NCBI GenBank assembly: GCA_913030895.1 | Contig: CAJWGK010000002.1 | Coordinates: forward strand, 16,810 to 80,809 | Length of the DNA: 64,000 nucleotides | From: an uncultured Flavobacteriaceae bacterium | GTDB taxonomy: Bacteria > Bacteroidota > Bacteroidia > Flavobacteriales > Flavobacteriaceae | Reading direction: 5' to 3' | Shown: piece after piece, positions 51,555 to 60,757 of the stretch | How positions within the stretch are numbered: position 1 is the first letter of the stretch | Layout of the letters: every line of letters starts with the position of its first letter | Made by a program: the position numbers and the translations under genes | Notes under the pieces: generated by a model | The model's input: the letters and a program-made list of their open reading frames with translations, nothing else | The model's database searches: none | Told to the model about the DNA's origin: nothing

Positions 51555-52709
51555 GTGTTGAGTTTTATCAAAAATAACTTGAGAAACATTTGGCTGCTGG
51601 CTGCCTTCTTCATTGTAAGCTTGATTGTTTGGAACACTAATCTTTTGTTTAGCACCCTAAAGCAGGAAGAGCGCAAAAAAATGGAGTTATGGGCGCTGGC
51701 ACAGGAGGAGCTGATCCAAAACAGCGTAGTCAATAACCTCACTTTTGAGGTGTTGCAGCAAACGTGGATCAATCCCATGATTCAAGTGGATCAAAACGGT
51801 GAAATTATCGGCCATAAGAATGTGGATTGGGATGCAACCCAAATGGACTCGCTAGAGCTTTACAATCGCCTAAAGCAGATCAAAAGGGAAAACCAACCCA
51901 TCTTGATTCAATACCAAGACAGCCTGTCGAATATCAATCAAAAGCTGTATTACGGGGATTCGATCTTATTGAAGAAATTGCAATACTATCCCCTTGCACT
52001 GCTTTTAATCATTTTTCTTTTTGGGGCAGTACTCTATTTTGTTTACAAAACCAGTAGGATATCGGCGCAAAACCGCCTTTGGACGGCTATGGCGAAAGAA
52101 ACTGCGCACCAAATTGGCACCCCGCTGACCTCGATGATAGGATGGATAACGCTGATGAAGGAAAAGGAAGAGGCCAGCGAGCCCCTGAGTGAAATCGAAA
52201 AGGACTTGGCGCGACTGCAAGTCATCACCGATCGTTTTTCAAAAATGGGATTCCTCCCCGAATTGCAAGTGGCTGATATCGTCGCCGAAACAAAAAATAC
52301 GGTTGAATACCTTGAAAAACGCAGTTCCACCTTAGTAAAATTCCAAACACAATTCCCCGAGGATGGGGTATTACTGCCACTTAACCGCCAGCTTTTTAGT
52401 TGGACCCTAGAAAATCTTATCAAAAATGGTATTGATGCCATGAAGGGAAAAGGCACCATTGGGGTAAGGATAGAAAATCAAGTCAATTCGGTGGCGATCA
52501 CCGTTAGCGATACTGGTGCAGGGATAAAAAAAGATCTGTATAAAAAAATATTTTCTCCGGGCTTTACTTCCAAAAAAAGAGGCTGGGGACTCGGGCTGTC
52601 TTTGGCAAAAAGGATCATTACTGACTACCACAAAGGAAAGATAAGTGTTAAAAATTCGGTGCTGGGTCAAGGCACTACTTTTGAAATCATACTCAAAAAA
52701 GATACTTAA
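51555..52709 (+). CDS. Membrane sensor histidine kinase (GTG start)
   Basis: Two TM segments, KETAHQIGTPLTSMIGW H-box, ENLIKNGIDAM N-box, DTGAGI, GWGLGLSL. Confidence 0.93.
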   Translation: MLSFIKNNLRNIWLLAAFFIVSLIVWNTNLLFSTLKQEERKKMELWALAQEELIQNSVVNNLTFEVLQQTWINPMIQVDQNGEIIGHKNVDWDATQMDSLELYNRLKQIKRENQPILIQYQDSLSNINQKLYYGDSILLKKLQYYPLALLLIIFLFGAVLYFVYKTSRISAQNRLWTAMAKETAHQIGTPLTSMIGWITLMKEKEEASEPLSEIEKDLARLQVITDRFSKMGFLPELQVADIVAETKNTVEYLEKRSSTLVKFQTQFPEDGVLLPLNRQLFSWTLENLIKNGIDAMKGKGTIGVRIENQVNSVAITVSDTGAGIKKDLYKKIFSPGFTSKKRGWGLGLSLAKRIITDYHKGKISVKNSVLGQGTTFEIILKKDT

Positions 52710-53095
52710 AGCTGTTCCCTAATTTTATCGGCAGTTTGCTGAAATGTCTCCGGACTGAGCGTAACTTTTTTCTGGAAAGTGGCATCTTCCATCGCCTGTA
52801 GTGGGATCAAATGCACATGGGCATGGGGAACTTCGAGACCAATAACGGTCATTCCGACCCGATTACAGGGAATTGCTTTTTCTATGGCAAGGGCGACCGA
52901 ACGAGAAAAATGCATCAATTGGTTGTAGTCCTCTACTGACAAATCAAAGATTTTGTCAACCTCTTTTTTGGGTACACAGAGGGTGTGGCCGACAGCATTT
53001 GGGTTGATGTCTAAAAAAGCATAGTGCTTATCGTCTTCGTGAACCTTGTAGGAAGGAATCTCCCCTGCGATAATTTTTGAAAAAATTCCAGCCAT
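52706..53095 (-). CDS. HIT-family protein
   Basis: IFSKIIAGEIPSYKVHEDDKHYAFLDINP, HAHVHLIP. Confidence 0.95.
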   Translation of the reverse strand: MAGIFSKIIAGEIPSYKVHEDDKHYAFLDINPNAVGHTLCVPKKEVDKIFDLSVEDYNQLMHFSRSVALAIEKAIPCNRVGMTVIGLEVPHAHVHLIPLQAMEDATFQKKVTLSPETFQQTADKIREQL

Positions 53096-53096
53096 A

Positions 53097-53573
53097 TCAG
53101 TCTCTGGAAATGGAAACAATTTCCAATTGGATGGTGCCGTTAGGGACGGCAATTTCGGCGATTTCGCCTTCTTTTTTTCCCAGTAGACCCTTGCCTATAG
53201 GGGAATCAACAGAAATTTTTCCGGTTTTGAGATCGGCTTCACTTTGGGCAACTAATTTGTATTTCATCAGAGCGCCATTGGTTTTGTTTTTGACCTCCAC
53301 GGTGGAGTGAACCAATATTTTGGAGGTGTCCAACTGGGATTCATCAATTAGGCGGGCATTGGAAAGGGTTTCTTCCATTTTAGAAATCTGCAGTTCTAGC
53401 AGTCCCTGTGCCTCCTTGGCGGCATCGTATTCGGCATTTTCACTGAGGTCTCCTTTGTCTCTTGCCTCAGCAATGGCTTGAGACGCTTTAGGGCGCTCAA
53501 CGTCCTTGAGCTGGTTGAGCTCGGCTCTCAATTTTTTTAACCCTTCTTCAGTATAATAAGATACTTTACTCAC
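53097..53573 (-). CDS. greA: Transcription elongation factor GreA
   Basis: YYTEEGLKKLRAELNQLKDVERP, ARDKGDLSENAEYDAAKEAQ. Confidence 0.97.
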   Translation of the reverse strand: MSKVSYYTEEGLKKLRAELNQLKDVERPKASQAIAEARDKGDLSENAEYDAAKEAQGLLELQISKMEETLSNARLIDESQLDTSKILVHSTVEVKNKTNGALMKYKLVAQSEADLKTGKISVDSPIGKGLLGKKEGEIAEIAVPNGTIQLEIVSISRD

Positions 53574-53640
53574 TTTTTTTACGTTTCTTTAAATAGAAAA
53601 ATCCCTAGAAAGGCAAGGGATTTAACTCAAATATAAGCAA

Positions 53641-54090
53641 TTGAGGGTTTTTGTTAAAATTTTGGTCAGGAAAATCTTTTTAGTGCTACTGTTAACGGTA
53701 TTTTCATGTAGTAAGAACGAAATTGTACGCAACCCAAATTTTTCGACAGTAAAATTCAATATTGCGGTTAATTTAAATCTTCCCAGTAACGATAATCTAA
53801 GGTTTACGGGTGGCAGCACTCGCTTGGCGCAAGGAGGTATCAATGGGATTTTGTTGTTTAATCTCAACGGGACTTATTTTGCTTGGGAGGCAAGCTGCCC
53901 AAATCACCCGATCAGAAGCTGCTCAAGGCTCGATATCAAAGGGGTTTTGGCGGAATGTGGCTGCGAAGGTTATCAATACAGTCTGGCGATAGGGCAATTG
54001 CTCAATCCAGAAGAAAGTACGAAGAACCCCTACCCTATGCTGCCTTACAGGGTAAATCAATCTGGTAATACGCTGTATATCAGTAATTAA
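53641..54090 (+). CDS. Rieske-like lipoprotein with altered cluster-binding motifs (TTG start)
   Basis: Lipobox LTVFSC; FAWEASCPNHPIRSCSRLDIKGVLAECGCEGYQYSLAIGQLL. Confidence 0.65.
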   Translation: MRVFVKILVRKIFLVLLLTVFSCSKNEIVRNPNFSTVKFNIAVNLNLPSNDNLRFTGGSTRLAQGGINGILLFNLNGTYFAWEASCPNHPIRSCSRLDIKGVLAECGCEGYQYSLAIGQLLNPEESTKNPYPMLPYRVNQSGNTLYISN

Positions 54091-54115
54091 AAATTTATCT
54101 AGCCCCATTAAAACG

Positions 54116-54859
54116 ATGAAAAACCTACTGATTTTTGTACTGCTACTGTGCCACTTAGGAGCTTTCGGCCAATGGCTCGATTTGGATTACAATTCCGCAA
54201 TAAAAAGGGAAAGCCAGTTTAATATTTCACTTTTTAAATACTTTCAAGCGGGCATGACCACGCTAGGGCATTTAGATGCCAGCTCAGAGATCCTCAAAAT
54301 TAATTTTAAGACCTCCAGCAGTGTATCGATCGGACTGGCTGTCGCTGGCACCCAAACTTTTATCATCGGAAACAAATCCGATAAAAGAAATAACTTTTCT
54401 CACTTACTCAACCCCACAGGGGGGATTGTCAATGGCAGTTTATTTATGAATTTCCGGTTAAAGAAAAAAGAAAAATACACTCTTAAACTCAACGCCAGAG
54501 GAGGGCTGAAATTGATAGAGGGCTCCCCCCTCCAAGGCTTAAAAAGCCGATTCAAAAGTACTTTTGGGCAGTTTGGACTCACCTATGAGCGGTTATTGTT
54601 TGAAGATGCCCCTGAAAATCAACGCATAGACTTTTGGAGCTACCCCCACCTGCTATATTGTCAAGTAGGGGAAGCTGATTTGTCTTCGTTTTTTGGTAAC
54701 GAACTCAAGCCACAAAACTACGGTTATGGCTGGCAAACAGGCGTGGAATTCAATCGCCAATTGCGGATCACTTGCCTGCTCAACCAGTTTTTAAATACCC
54801 CAAAATTCTCTACTCTGGGGATAGCAGTATTGCGGTTAAATGTCTCTTATCAATTCTAA
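54116..54859 (+). CDS. Secreted/outer-membrane protein of unknown function
   Basis: Signal peptide MKNLLIFVLLLCHLGAFGQ; beta-rich alternating pattern ending in YQF. Confidence 0.6.
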   Translation: MKNLLIFVLLLCHLGAFGQWLDLDYNSAIKRESQFNISLFKYFQAGMTTLGHLDASSEILKINFKTSSSVSIGLAVAGTQTFIIGNKSDKRNNFSHLLNPTGGIVNGSLFMNFRLKKKEKYTLKLNARGGLKLIEGSPLQGLKSRFKSTFGQFGLTYERLLFEDAPENQRIDFWSYPHLLYCQVGEADLSSFFGNELKPQNYGYGWQTGVEFNRQLRITCLLNQFLNTPKFSTLGIAVLRLNVSYQF

Positions 54860-57072
54860 AACCTAAAGTTTACCCCTAGTAAAAAGTTAGTCCCTGCCTG
54901 AGGAAAATAGCCTGCTCCTTCGATGGTGGTGATTACGCCCGGCACAGAGTAATCATCGTCATAGGTATAAAAATATCCATTAGACACATATTGGACATCA
55001 AAAAGGTTATTGACCAAAAGGGAGAGATTAATTTCCTTAAACAAGCTGTTGGGCTGAATCCTGTAACTGATATTAAGGTCTGAGGTGGTATAGGCATCCA
55101 ACTTAGAGCTATCGGCGTCAATGTTCCCCATATATTGCTCCCCGACATGTTTGGTCAAAAGTGCCAACCTCCAATCGGTGGAGGGCTGGTAGGCGATAAT
55201 GTTTCCAGCAACCACAGCGGGAGAAAATGACAGTTGGGTATTGCCCAAATCAGTCAATTGTCCGTCTCGCTCAAAATAGTAATCAAGGTTTCGGTTGCTA
55301 CTCAAGGTGAGGTTGGGCTGCCAGGTCCAACGGCTACTAAGTATAAAATTTCCTTCGAGTTCAATTCCCAATCTGCTGCTCTTACCTACATTTTCTCGGA
55401 TGGGTGCACCAACATCGTTAATGGCACCCGTCAACACCAACTGATTGGTATAATCCATATAATATAGATTGGCAAGGAAAGTGGACTTTTCGCCAGTAAA
55501 ACGCCATCCCAATTCGAAATCATTCAGCTCTTCGGGTTTGGGATTGCCTTGCTCAAAGTCGTCGCGGATCGGTTCTCTATGAGCTCTGGCAAAAGAAAGA
55601 TATAATTTATTGTTAGGATTGAAGGTATAGACCATCCCTGCTTTTGGATTAAAGAAGTTATAATCTTGGTCGATGTTAATGGGAGCAGGTCCCTTGACAG
55701 TTCCCTTAGCCGTGTAGCTAATACTTCGGTATTGTAGGTCCAAATAACCAGAAAAACGATCGTCAAACTGATGATTGACTTTGGCGTATAGGCTTACTTC
55801 CGTTTTCTTTCCTTGATTTTCATAAAACCGATCTCTTGGCAATCCGCCAGCGGCATTTTCGGCAAAGATCAGTTCCCCATAGTGGTCGCCGATATAGCTG
55901 CTAAACATCCCTCCAAAATTTAAGGCGGTACTGCCCTTTTGGCTATTGAGGGAAAAAGTGGCGACATAATAGTCGTTGTCTAGCCATTTTTTGATGATAT
56001 TTTCGGTGGTATCGATTGTGGTATCGCCAACAGTATAGGGGACCAGTCCGAGGTAGCTAAAGTTGTTCTCGCTAGAAAAATTGATGTTTTGCTCGAACCA
56101 CAAATCTTTATATTCCTCATATGCGCCACGACCATAGGTATAATTTAATCCTAGTGATAGACTGGTATAGGCATTCAACTTTTGATTCCAATGGAATTGA
56201 TAATGGTCTTGAAGGTATTCGTCAACTTGCCTGTCGTAAAAGCCTTCTAAGTTTCCGTTATCGTCATAAATCTCTCCCGCAGGGTTATAGGTTCTGTTGG
56301 AGTTTAAAGTGGTCGCGTCAATTCCCCACCAAGACTGATAGGTGATTTCGTGACCGCCAAAAATAATGGCTTTGATGAGGGTGTTTTCGTCTTGATAAGC
56401 AGCCTGAAGGAAATAAGAGTCCAAATCTGAGGTCGCCCTATCGATATAGCCATCAGAGGTTATTTTGGAGAGCCGCCCCGAAATTTCAAAGTGATCGTTC
56501 AACAAGCCAGTGGAAAACATCAAAGTGTGTTTGAGGGAATTAAAACTCCCAACAGAATTGGCAATTTCGGCAAGGGCATTTTCGGACACCTCGTCGGTTA
56601 GTAGATTGATGCTTGCTCCAAAAGCACCCGATCCATTGGTGGAAGTACCCACTCCCCTTTGCATTTGTAGGCTGGAAACAGAAGAAGTAAAGTCTGGTAA
56701 ATCGACCCAGTAAACACCCTGAGTCTCGGAGTCGTTGTAGGGGATACCGTTGATGGTGACGTTGACGCGCGTGGCGTCGCTACCTCTGACTCTAATCCCA
56801 GTGTAGCCAATCCCTGCTCCGGCATCACTGGTGGTGACCACACCGGGAAGGTAATTCAACATGATGGGAAGGTCTTGCCCCAAATTCCTAGGAGCGAGTT
56901 CTTCCTTGTCAATGTTGGTGTAGGCAAAAGGCTGACTCTCATCTACCCTGAGTCCTGCAATTTTCACCTCCTCCAATGCAATGGTGGGAATCGTGTCTTG
57001 AACAGTTGTTGTTTGTGCGAGCGATTGATTAAAAAGGATAATCGCAAAAAATCCTAAGCAAATCGTTTTCAT
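54856..57072 (-). CDS. TonB-dependent receptor, predicted thiamine/TPP uptake
   Basis: Plug TGIRVRGSDATRVNVTINGIPYNDSETQGVYWVDLPDF; C-terminal aromatic FRF; TPP riboswitch upstream; ATG 57072 preferred. Confidence 0.88.
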   Translation of the reverse strand: MKTICLGFFAIILFNQSLAQTTTVQDTIPTIALEEVKIAGLRVDESQPFAYTNIDKEELAPRNLGQDLPIMLNYLPGVVTTSDAGAGIGYTGIRVRGSDATRVNVTINGIPYNDSETQGVYWVDLPDFTSSVSSLQMQRGVGTSTNGSGAFGASINLLTDEVSENALAEIANSVGSFNSLKHTLMFSTGLLNDHFEISGRLSKITSDGYIDRATSDLDSYFLQAAYQDENTLIKAIIFGGHEITYQSWWGIDATTLNSNRTYNPAGEIYDDNGNLEGFYDRQVDEYLQDHYQFHWNQKLNAYTSLSLGLNYTYGRGAYEEYKDLWFEQNINFSSENNFSYLGLVPYTVGDTTIDTTENIIKKWLDNDYYVATFSLNSQKGSTALNFGGMFSSYIGDHYGELIFAENAAGGLPRDRFYENQGKKTEVSLYAKVNHQFDDRFSGYLDLQYRSISYTAKGTVKGPAPINIDQDYNFFNPKAGMVYTFNPNNKLYLSFARAHREPIRDDFEQGNPKPEELNDFELGWRFTGEKSTFLANLYYMDYTNQLVLTGAINDVGAPIRENVGKSSRLGIELEGNFILSSRWTWQPNLTLSSNRNLDYYFERDGQLTDLGNTQLSFSPAVVAGNIIAYQPSTDWRLALLTKHVGEQYMGNIDADSSKLDAYTTSDLNISYRIQPNSLFKEINLSLLVNNLFDVQYVSNGYFYTYDDDYSVPGVITTIEGAGYFPQAGTNFLLGVNFRF

Positions 57073-57127
57073 CTGAATAATTTTATTCAAATAAAAGGGG
57101 TGATTATTCTTAGTTTTAAATCGTTAA

Positions 57128-57210
57128 ATAAATCCCTTGGCAGCATTACCTGCCCAGGTTCAATGGGTTTGATCTCAGCCCTACAATGTTGGGCACCCCT
57201 TTGAGATGGT
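57128..57210 (-). promoter_or_regulatory. TPP (THI-box) riboswitch
   Basis: Minus strand ATCTCAAAGGGGTGCCC...GGGCTGAGATCAAACCCATTGAACCTGGGCAGGTAATGCTGCCAAGGGAT carries GGGGTGC, CTGAGA, ACCC, GAACCTG and GGTAATGC signatures in order; TATCTTTG -7 at 57212-57219. Confidence 0.95.
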
Positions 57211-57248
57211 ACAAAGATAAGTCAAGGATTAAAAATTGGGAAGCTTGT

Positions 57249-57815
57249 CTAGGTTTTTTTTAATAATTGGTCGATTACGCCAATGGCCTTTTCCAGCCTT
57301 TGTTCTTGATTGCCCTGCAATAAGACGTAGTTTTTTTGAAGTTTATCCAAGGTATTTTTAAAATAATCAAACATCATCTGCCGATCATTGGGGCGATCTC
57401 TGAGATCGTCTTTTTGCCAAGGGACATCAATACCAGTAAGAAAATAAAGGTCGTATTGGAATTGCTCGCTGTAAGCGATGATTTGCGGATCGCAATAACC
57501 GTCAAAGTGGGTCTCAGACCAAACCCGTGTGACGACCACATTGGTGTCACAAAATAAAATTTGATTGGCATTTGCTATGGCTTGGTTTTCTAACTGGAGT
57601 TGTCCCGATACAATAACGGCCAAGTCGGCCTGGGTACAGACTTCCTTTTTTTGATTCCACTTTTTTTGAAGGTAATCTCTGGCAAATTCCTCAACGCAAA
57701 CGGTCTGGTAATGGGCTGCCAACTGCTTGGTCAAAGTAGTTTTTCCGGTGGATTCAGGCCCGTAGAGTACTACCCTAAAGAGACTGGAAGGGATTTGTTT
57801 AAGATCTTTTTCCAT
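57249..57815 (-). CDS. NadR C-terminal-like (ribosylnicotinamide-kinase-type) P-loop kinase
   Basis: VVLYGPESTGKTTLTKQLAAHY, EEFARDYL, DVPWQKDDLRDRP. Confidence 0.88.
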   Translation of the reverse strand: MEKDLKQIPSSLFRVVLYGPESTGKTTLTKQLAAHYQTVCVEEFARDYLQKKWNQKKEVCTQADLAVIVSGQLQLENQAIANANQILFCDTNVVVTRVWSETHFDGYCDPQIIAYSEQFQYDLYFLTGIDVPWQKDDLRDRPNDRQMMFDYFKNTLDKLQKNYVLLQGNQEQRLEKAIGVIDQLLKKT

Positions 57816-58408
57816 GTGATGTATCCAAATACGGCAATTAGGGTAAAGATAAGGTATTGCAAACTGGTTAGGGTGAGCCCTTTATAGAAATAAAGTGGGA
57901 CGGAAATGATATCGCCGACAATCCAAAAGATCCAGTTTTCAATTTTTCGCCTCGCCATTAACCACATTCCGACAAAGAAAATAGCTGTGGTGAGGGTGTC
58001 AACATAAGCCGTCCAGTCATTCCAGCGGTTAAATAGTTGATAAACCCCAAAAACAAAGCCCAAACTAAGTAAAAATAAAACGACTGATATCTGGCGTTCC
58101 TTGACCGTGGTGGATGCAACCTGATTGACATAAACTTCCTCTTTTTTCTGTGACCAATAATACCACCCGTAGGCACTCATAACAAAATAATACGCATTGA
58201 TGAGCAGGTCTCCTAACAATGCCCACTTGATGAGCAGGTAAACAAAAATAGCTGTGGAAATCATTCCAGTCGGATAAACCAACACACTGTTTTTTTTGGC
58301 GTAAACAACGCTGAGTAACCCAAAGAGTACCGCGATAATTTCCAAGGCAATGTCTATGGGAAGGTAGTCGCTGTACTGCCCAAAAAGGAAATCAAAAACT
58401 TGGGACAT
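57770..58408 (-). CDS. PnuC-family vitamin transporter, candidate PnuT (thiamine)
   Basis: YGWYYWSQKK, NWIFWIVGDIISVPLYFYKGL; start at ATG 58408. Confidence 0.9.
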   Translation of the reverse strand: MSQVFDFLFGQYSDYLPIDIALEIIAVLFGLLSVVYAKKNSVLVYPTGMISTAIFVYLLIKWALLGDLLINAYYFVMSAYGWYYWSQKKEEVYVNQVASTTVKERQISVVLFLLSLGFVFGVYQLFNRWNDWTAYVDTLTTAIFFVGMWLMARRKIENWIFWIVGDIISVPLYFYKGLTLTSLQYLIFTLIAVFGYITWKKILNKSLPVSLG

Positions 58409-58652
58409 AATTGCTGCGGTCACCCTTTACTATTTTCATATTCAACATCACATAGGACTCGTCCTCAAAGGTATTTTTAATGACCTCCTGAAGGCTAGAC
58501 ATAAGTGCGTCATAATCCCCATAAATTTGAGTGCTTAATGGATTTTCGATTACCCGAAATCCCAAGGTTCTCAGTTTTTTTATAAAAGCTTTTATTGTCG
58601 ATTCAAAATCGTCATTTAGCGGGGTTAGTGTGAGTTCAACAGATACTTTCAT
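58392..58652 (-). CDS. Thiamine-binding protein family (MTH1187/YkoF-like)
   Basis: VSVELTLTPLNDDFESTIKAFIKKLRTLGFRVIENPLSTQIYGDYDALM. Confidence 0.8.
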   Translation of the reverse strand: MKVSVELTLTPLNDDFESTIKAFIKKLRTLGFRVIENPLSTQIYGDYDALMSSLQEVIKNTFEDESYVMLNMKIVKGDRSNYVPSF

Positions 58653-58661
58653 AATAGCGTT

Positions 58662-59294
58662 TTAAAGGTTATTCTGCACTGCTAAGGTACCGCAGTAAGA
58701 TTTTCCAACAATAAATTTTAGGGAAAAATCTAAGGTTTTGTCCTGTATAAAAACCTTAGCAGTTCCATTCTCGGCTCCCCACTCAAAAGGGGCGATAAGC
58801 AATTGTTGTGAAAAAATAATTCCCGGTTGTTGAATGGCCTTGTACAGGGCCTCCTTGGCAGTCCACAGTAGCGTCAGTTTTCGAATAGCTGTATCGCCAT
58901 TTCTGGCAAAATCCTCTTCAGGGTGCAAAAAACGATTAGCAATATTGATTATTTTTTCCTGATAGCACTCCAAATCAAATCCCAGGGGTTTTGTTCCATA
59001 GGCGATACCGGCAACAGTTTTGGAATGTGAAATAGATAGTTTTTTACCCGATTTCAAGACGGGTGCCCCCATAGCATTGTAGCGCAAGTTGGATGGGTCA
59101 ATATCGGCGGCTAAAAAAAGTTTTCTAGTGGCTAGGAATCCCTTTTGGTGGTTAGATTTTTTACGTTTTTGCAGTCGGTTTTTATCTTCGGGAGTCAGCG
59201 TCAGGTTTTGGGAAATTTCCTCCATTGATTCCTCAATATGCCATATTAAAATTTGGAGGTCATCACTCAAAACAATGCGATTATTTAAAGGCAT
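58662..59294 (-). CDS. 4'-phosphopantetheinyl transferase superfamily protein
   Basis: SISHSKTVAGIAYG, GFDLECYQEKI, LLWTAKEALYKA. Confidence 0.88.
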   Translation of the reverse strand: MPLNNRIVLSDDLQILIWHIEESMEEISQNLTLTPEDKNRLQKRKKSNHQKGFLATRKLFLAADIDPSNLRYNAMGAPVLKSGKKLSISHSKTVAGIAYGTKPLGFDLECYQEKIINIANRFLHPEEDFARNGDTAIRKLTLLWTAKEALYKAIQQPGIIFSQQLLIAPFEWGAENGTAKVFIQDKTLDFSLKFIVGKSYCGTLAVQNNL

Positions 59295-59324
59295 TTGATA
59301 TTGAAATTAAAGTGCGTACTTTTG
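59294..59324 (+). promoter_or_regulatory. Bacteroidetes-type promoter of ahcY
   Basis: TTTG(59294-59297)-N19-TACTTTTG(59317-59324). Confidence 0.75.
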
Positions 59325-59334
59325 CTTAAAAATT

Positions 59335-60675
59335 ATGAACAAAGATAATACTATGGGAACGAAAACAGCATCTACATATTTACCCTATAAGGTCAAAGAT
59401 ATGGCTTTGGCGGAATATGGGAGAAGAGAGATTCAGTTGGCTGAAGCAGAAATGCCAGGGTTAATGGCATTGCGAGAGGAGTATGGTGAGAGCCAACCCC
59501 TGAAGGGCGCGCGCATTGCAGGATGTCTACACATGACCATACAAACAGCCGTGCTGATTGAGACCTTGACTGCGCTTGGCGCCGAAGTGACTTGGAGTTC
59601 TTGTAATATCTTTTCAACCCAAGACCATGCCGCTGCTGCCATTGCTGCAGCAGGGATTCCTGTTTATGCTTGGAAGGGAATGAACGAAGAAGAGTTTGAC
59701 TGGTGTATCGAACAAACTGTATTTTTTGGTGAGGAACGCCAACCGCTCAATATGATTTTAGATGATGGTGGAGATTTGACCAATCTGGTTTTAGATCATT
59801 ACCCTGAATTGGTAGAGGGGATCAAAGGGCTATCGGAAGAAACAACAACAGGTGTTCATCGTTTGTACGAAAGAATGAAAAACGGCACCCTGCCGATGCC
59901 TGCCATTAATGTAAACGACTCGGTGACAAAGTCCAAGTTTGACAATAAGTATGGCTGTAAGGAAAGTGCTGTGGATGCCATTAGAAGAGCGACTGACGTG
60001 ATGCTTGCCGGAAAGCGCGTTGTGGTTGCTGGTTATGGAGATGTGGGCAAGGGAACAGCCGCTTCTTTTAGAGGTGCTGGAGCGATTGTCACCGTAACAG
60101 AAATTGATCCAATCTGCGCTTTACAAGCTGCCATGGATGGGTTTGAGGTAAAGAAATTGTCAACGGTTATCGGAAATGCCGATATCGTAGTTACAGCTAC
60201 TGGCAACAAAGACATCCTTAAAAAAGAATATTTCCTAGCCCTTAAGGACAAAGCAATTGTATGTAATATCGGGCACTTTGATAATGAAATCGATATGGCA
60301 TGGCTCAATGATAGCTACGGACATACCAAAGTTGAAATCAAGCCACAGGTTGATCTCTATACTTTAGAGGAAGGGAAAGAACTAATTGTGCTTGCCGAAG
60401 GAAGATTGGTTAATCTGGGTTGTGCAACGGGTCACCCGAGTTTTGTGATGAGTAATTCTTTTACAAATCAAACCCTAGCTCAAATCGAATTGTGGAAGCA
60501 CTCTGAAAACTACGAAAACAAGGTTTATATGCTTCCAAAACACTTGGATGAAAAAGTAGCCTCACTCCATTTAGAACATTTAGGTGTTGAATTGGATAAC
60601 CTGTCTGAAGATCAGGCGGAATATATCGGCGTAACGGTTAAAGGGCCATATAAACCAGATTATTACAGGTACTAG
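59335..60675 (+). CDS. ahcY: Adenosylhomocysteinase
   Basis: [35 protein letters not shown]-terminal [10 protein letters not shown]. Confidence 0.97.
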   Translation: MNKDNTMGTKTASTYLPYKVKDMALAEYGRREIQLAEAEMPGLMALREEYGESQPLKGARIAGCLHMTIQTAVLIETLTALGAEVTWSSCNIFSTQDHAAAAIAAAGIPVYAWKGMNEEEFDWCIEQTVFFGEERQPLNMILDDGGDLTNLVLDHYPELVEGIKGLSEETTTGVHRLYERMKNGTLPMPAINVNDSVTKSKFDNKYGCKESAVDAIRRATDVMLAGKRVVVAGYGDVGKGTAASFRGAGAIVTVTEIDPICALQAAMDGFEVKKLSTVIGNADIVVTATGNKDILKKEYFLALKDKAIVCNIGHFDNEIDMAWLNDSYGHTKVEIKPQVDLYTLEEGKELIVLAEGRLVNLGCATGHPSFVMSNSFTNQTLAQIELWKHSENYENKVYMLPKHLDEKVASLHLEHLGVELDNLSEDQAEYIGVTVKGPYKPDYYRY

Positions 60676-60698
60676 TTTTTAATCAGATATTTAATTGG

Positions 60699-60725
60699 AA
60701 GCCAGTTTTTACTGGCTTTTTTTAT
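60699..60725 (+). terminator. Intrinsic terminator after ahcY
   Basis: AGCCAGT-TTTT-ACTGGCT followed by T-run. Confidence 0.88.
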
Positions 60726-60757
60726 ATATTAACCCGAATTTATTCTAACACACAACT

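Noticed and set aside
57375-57571. Overlapping ORFs on both strands inside the NadR-like kinase
   Set aside because: Shadow ORFs; kinase frame has clear P-loop and LRDRP motifs
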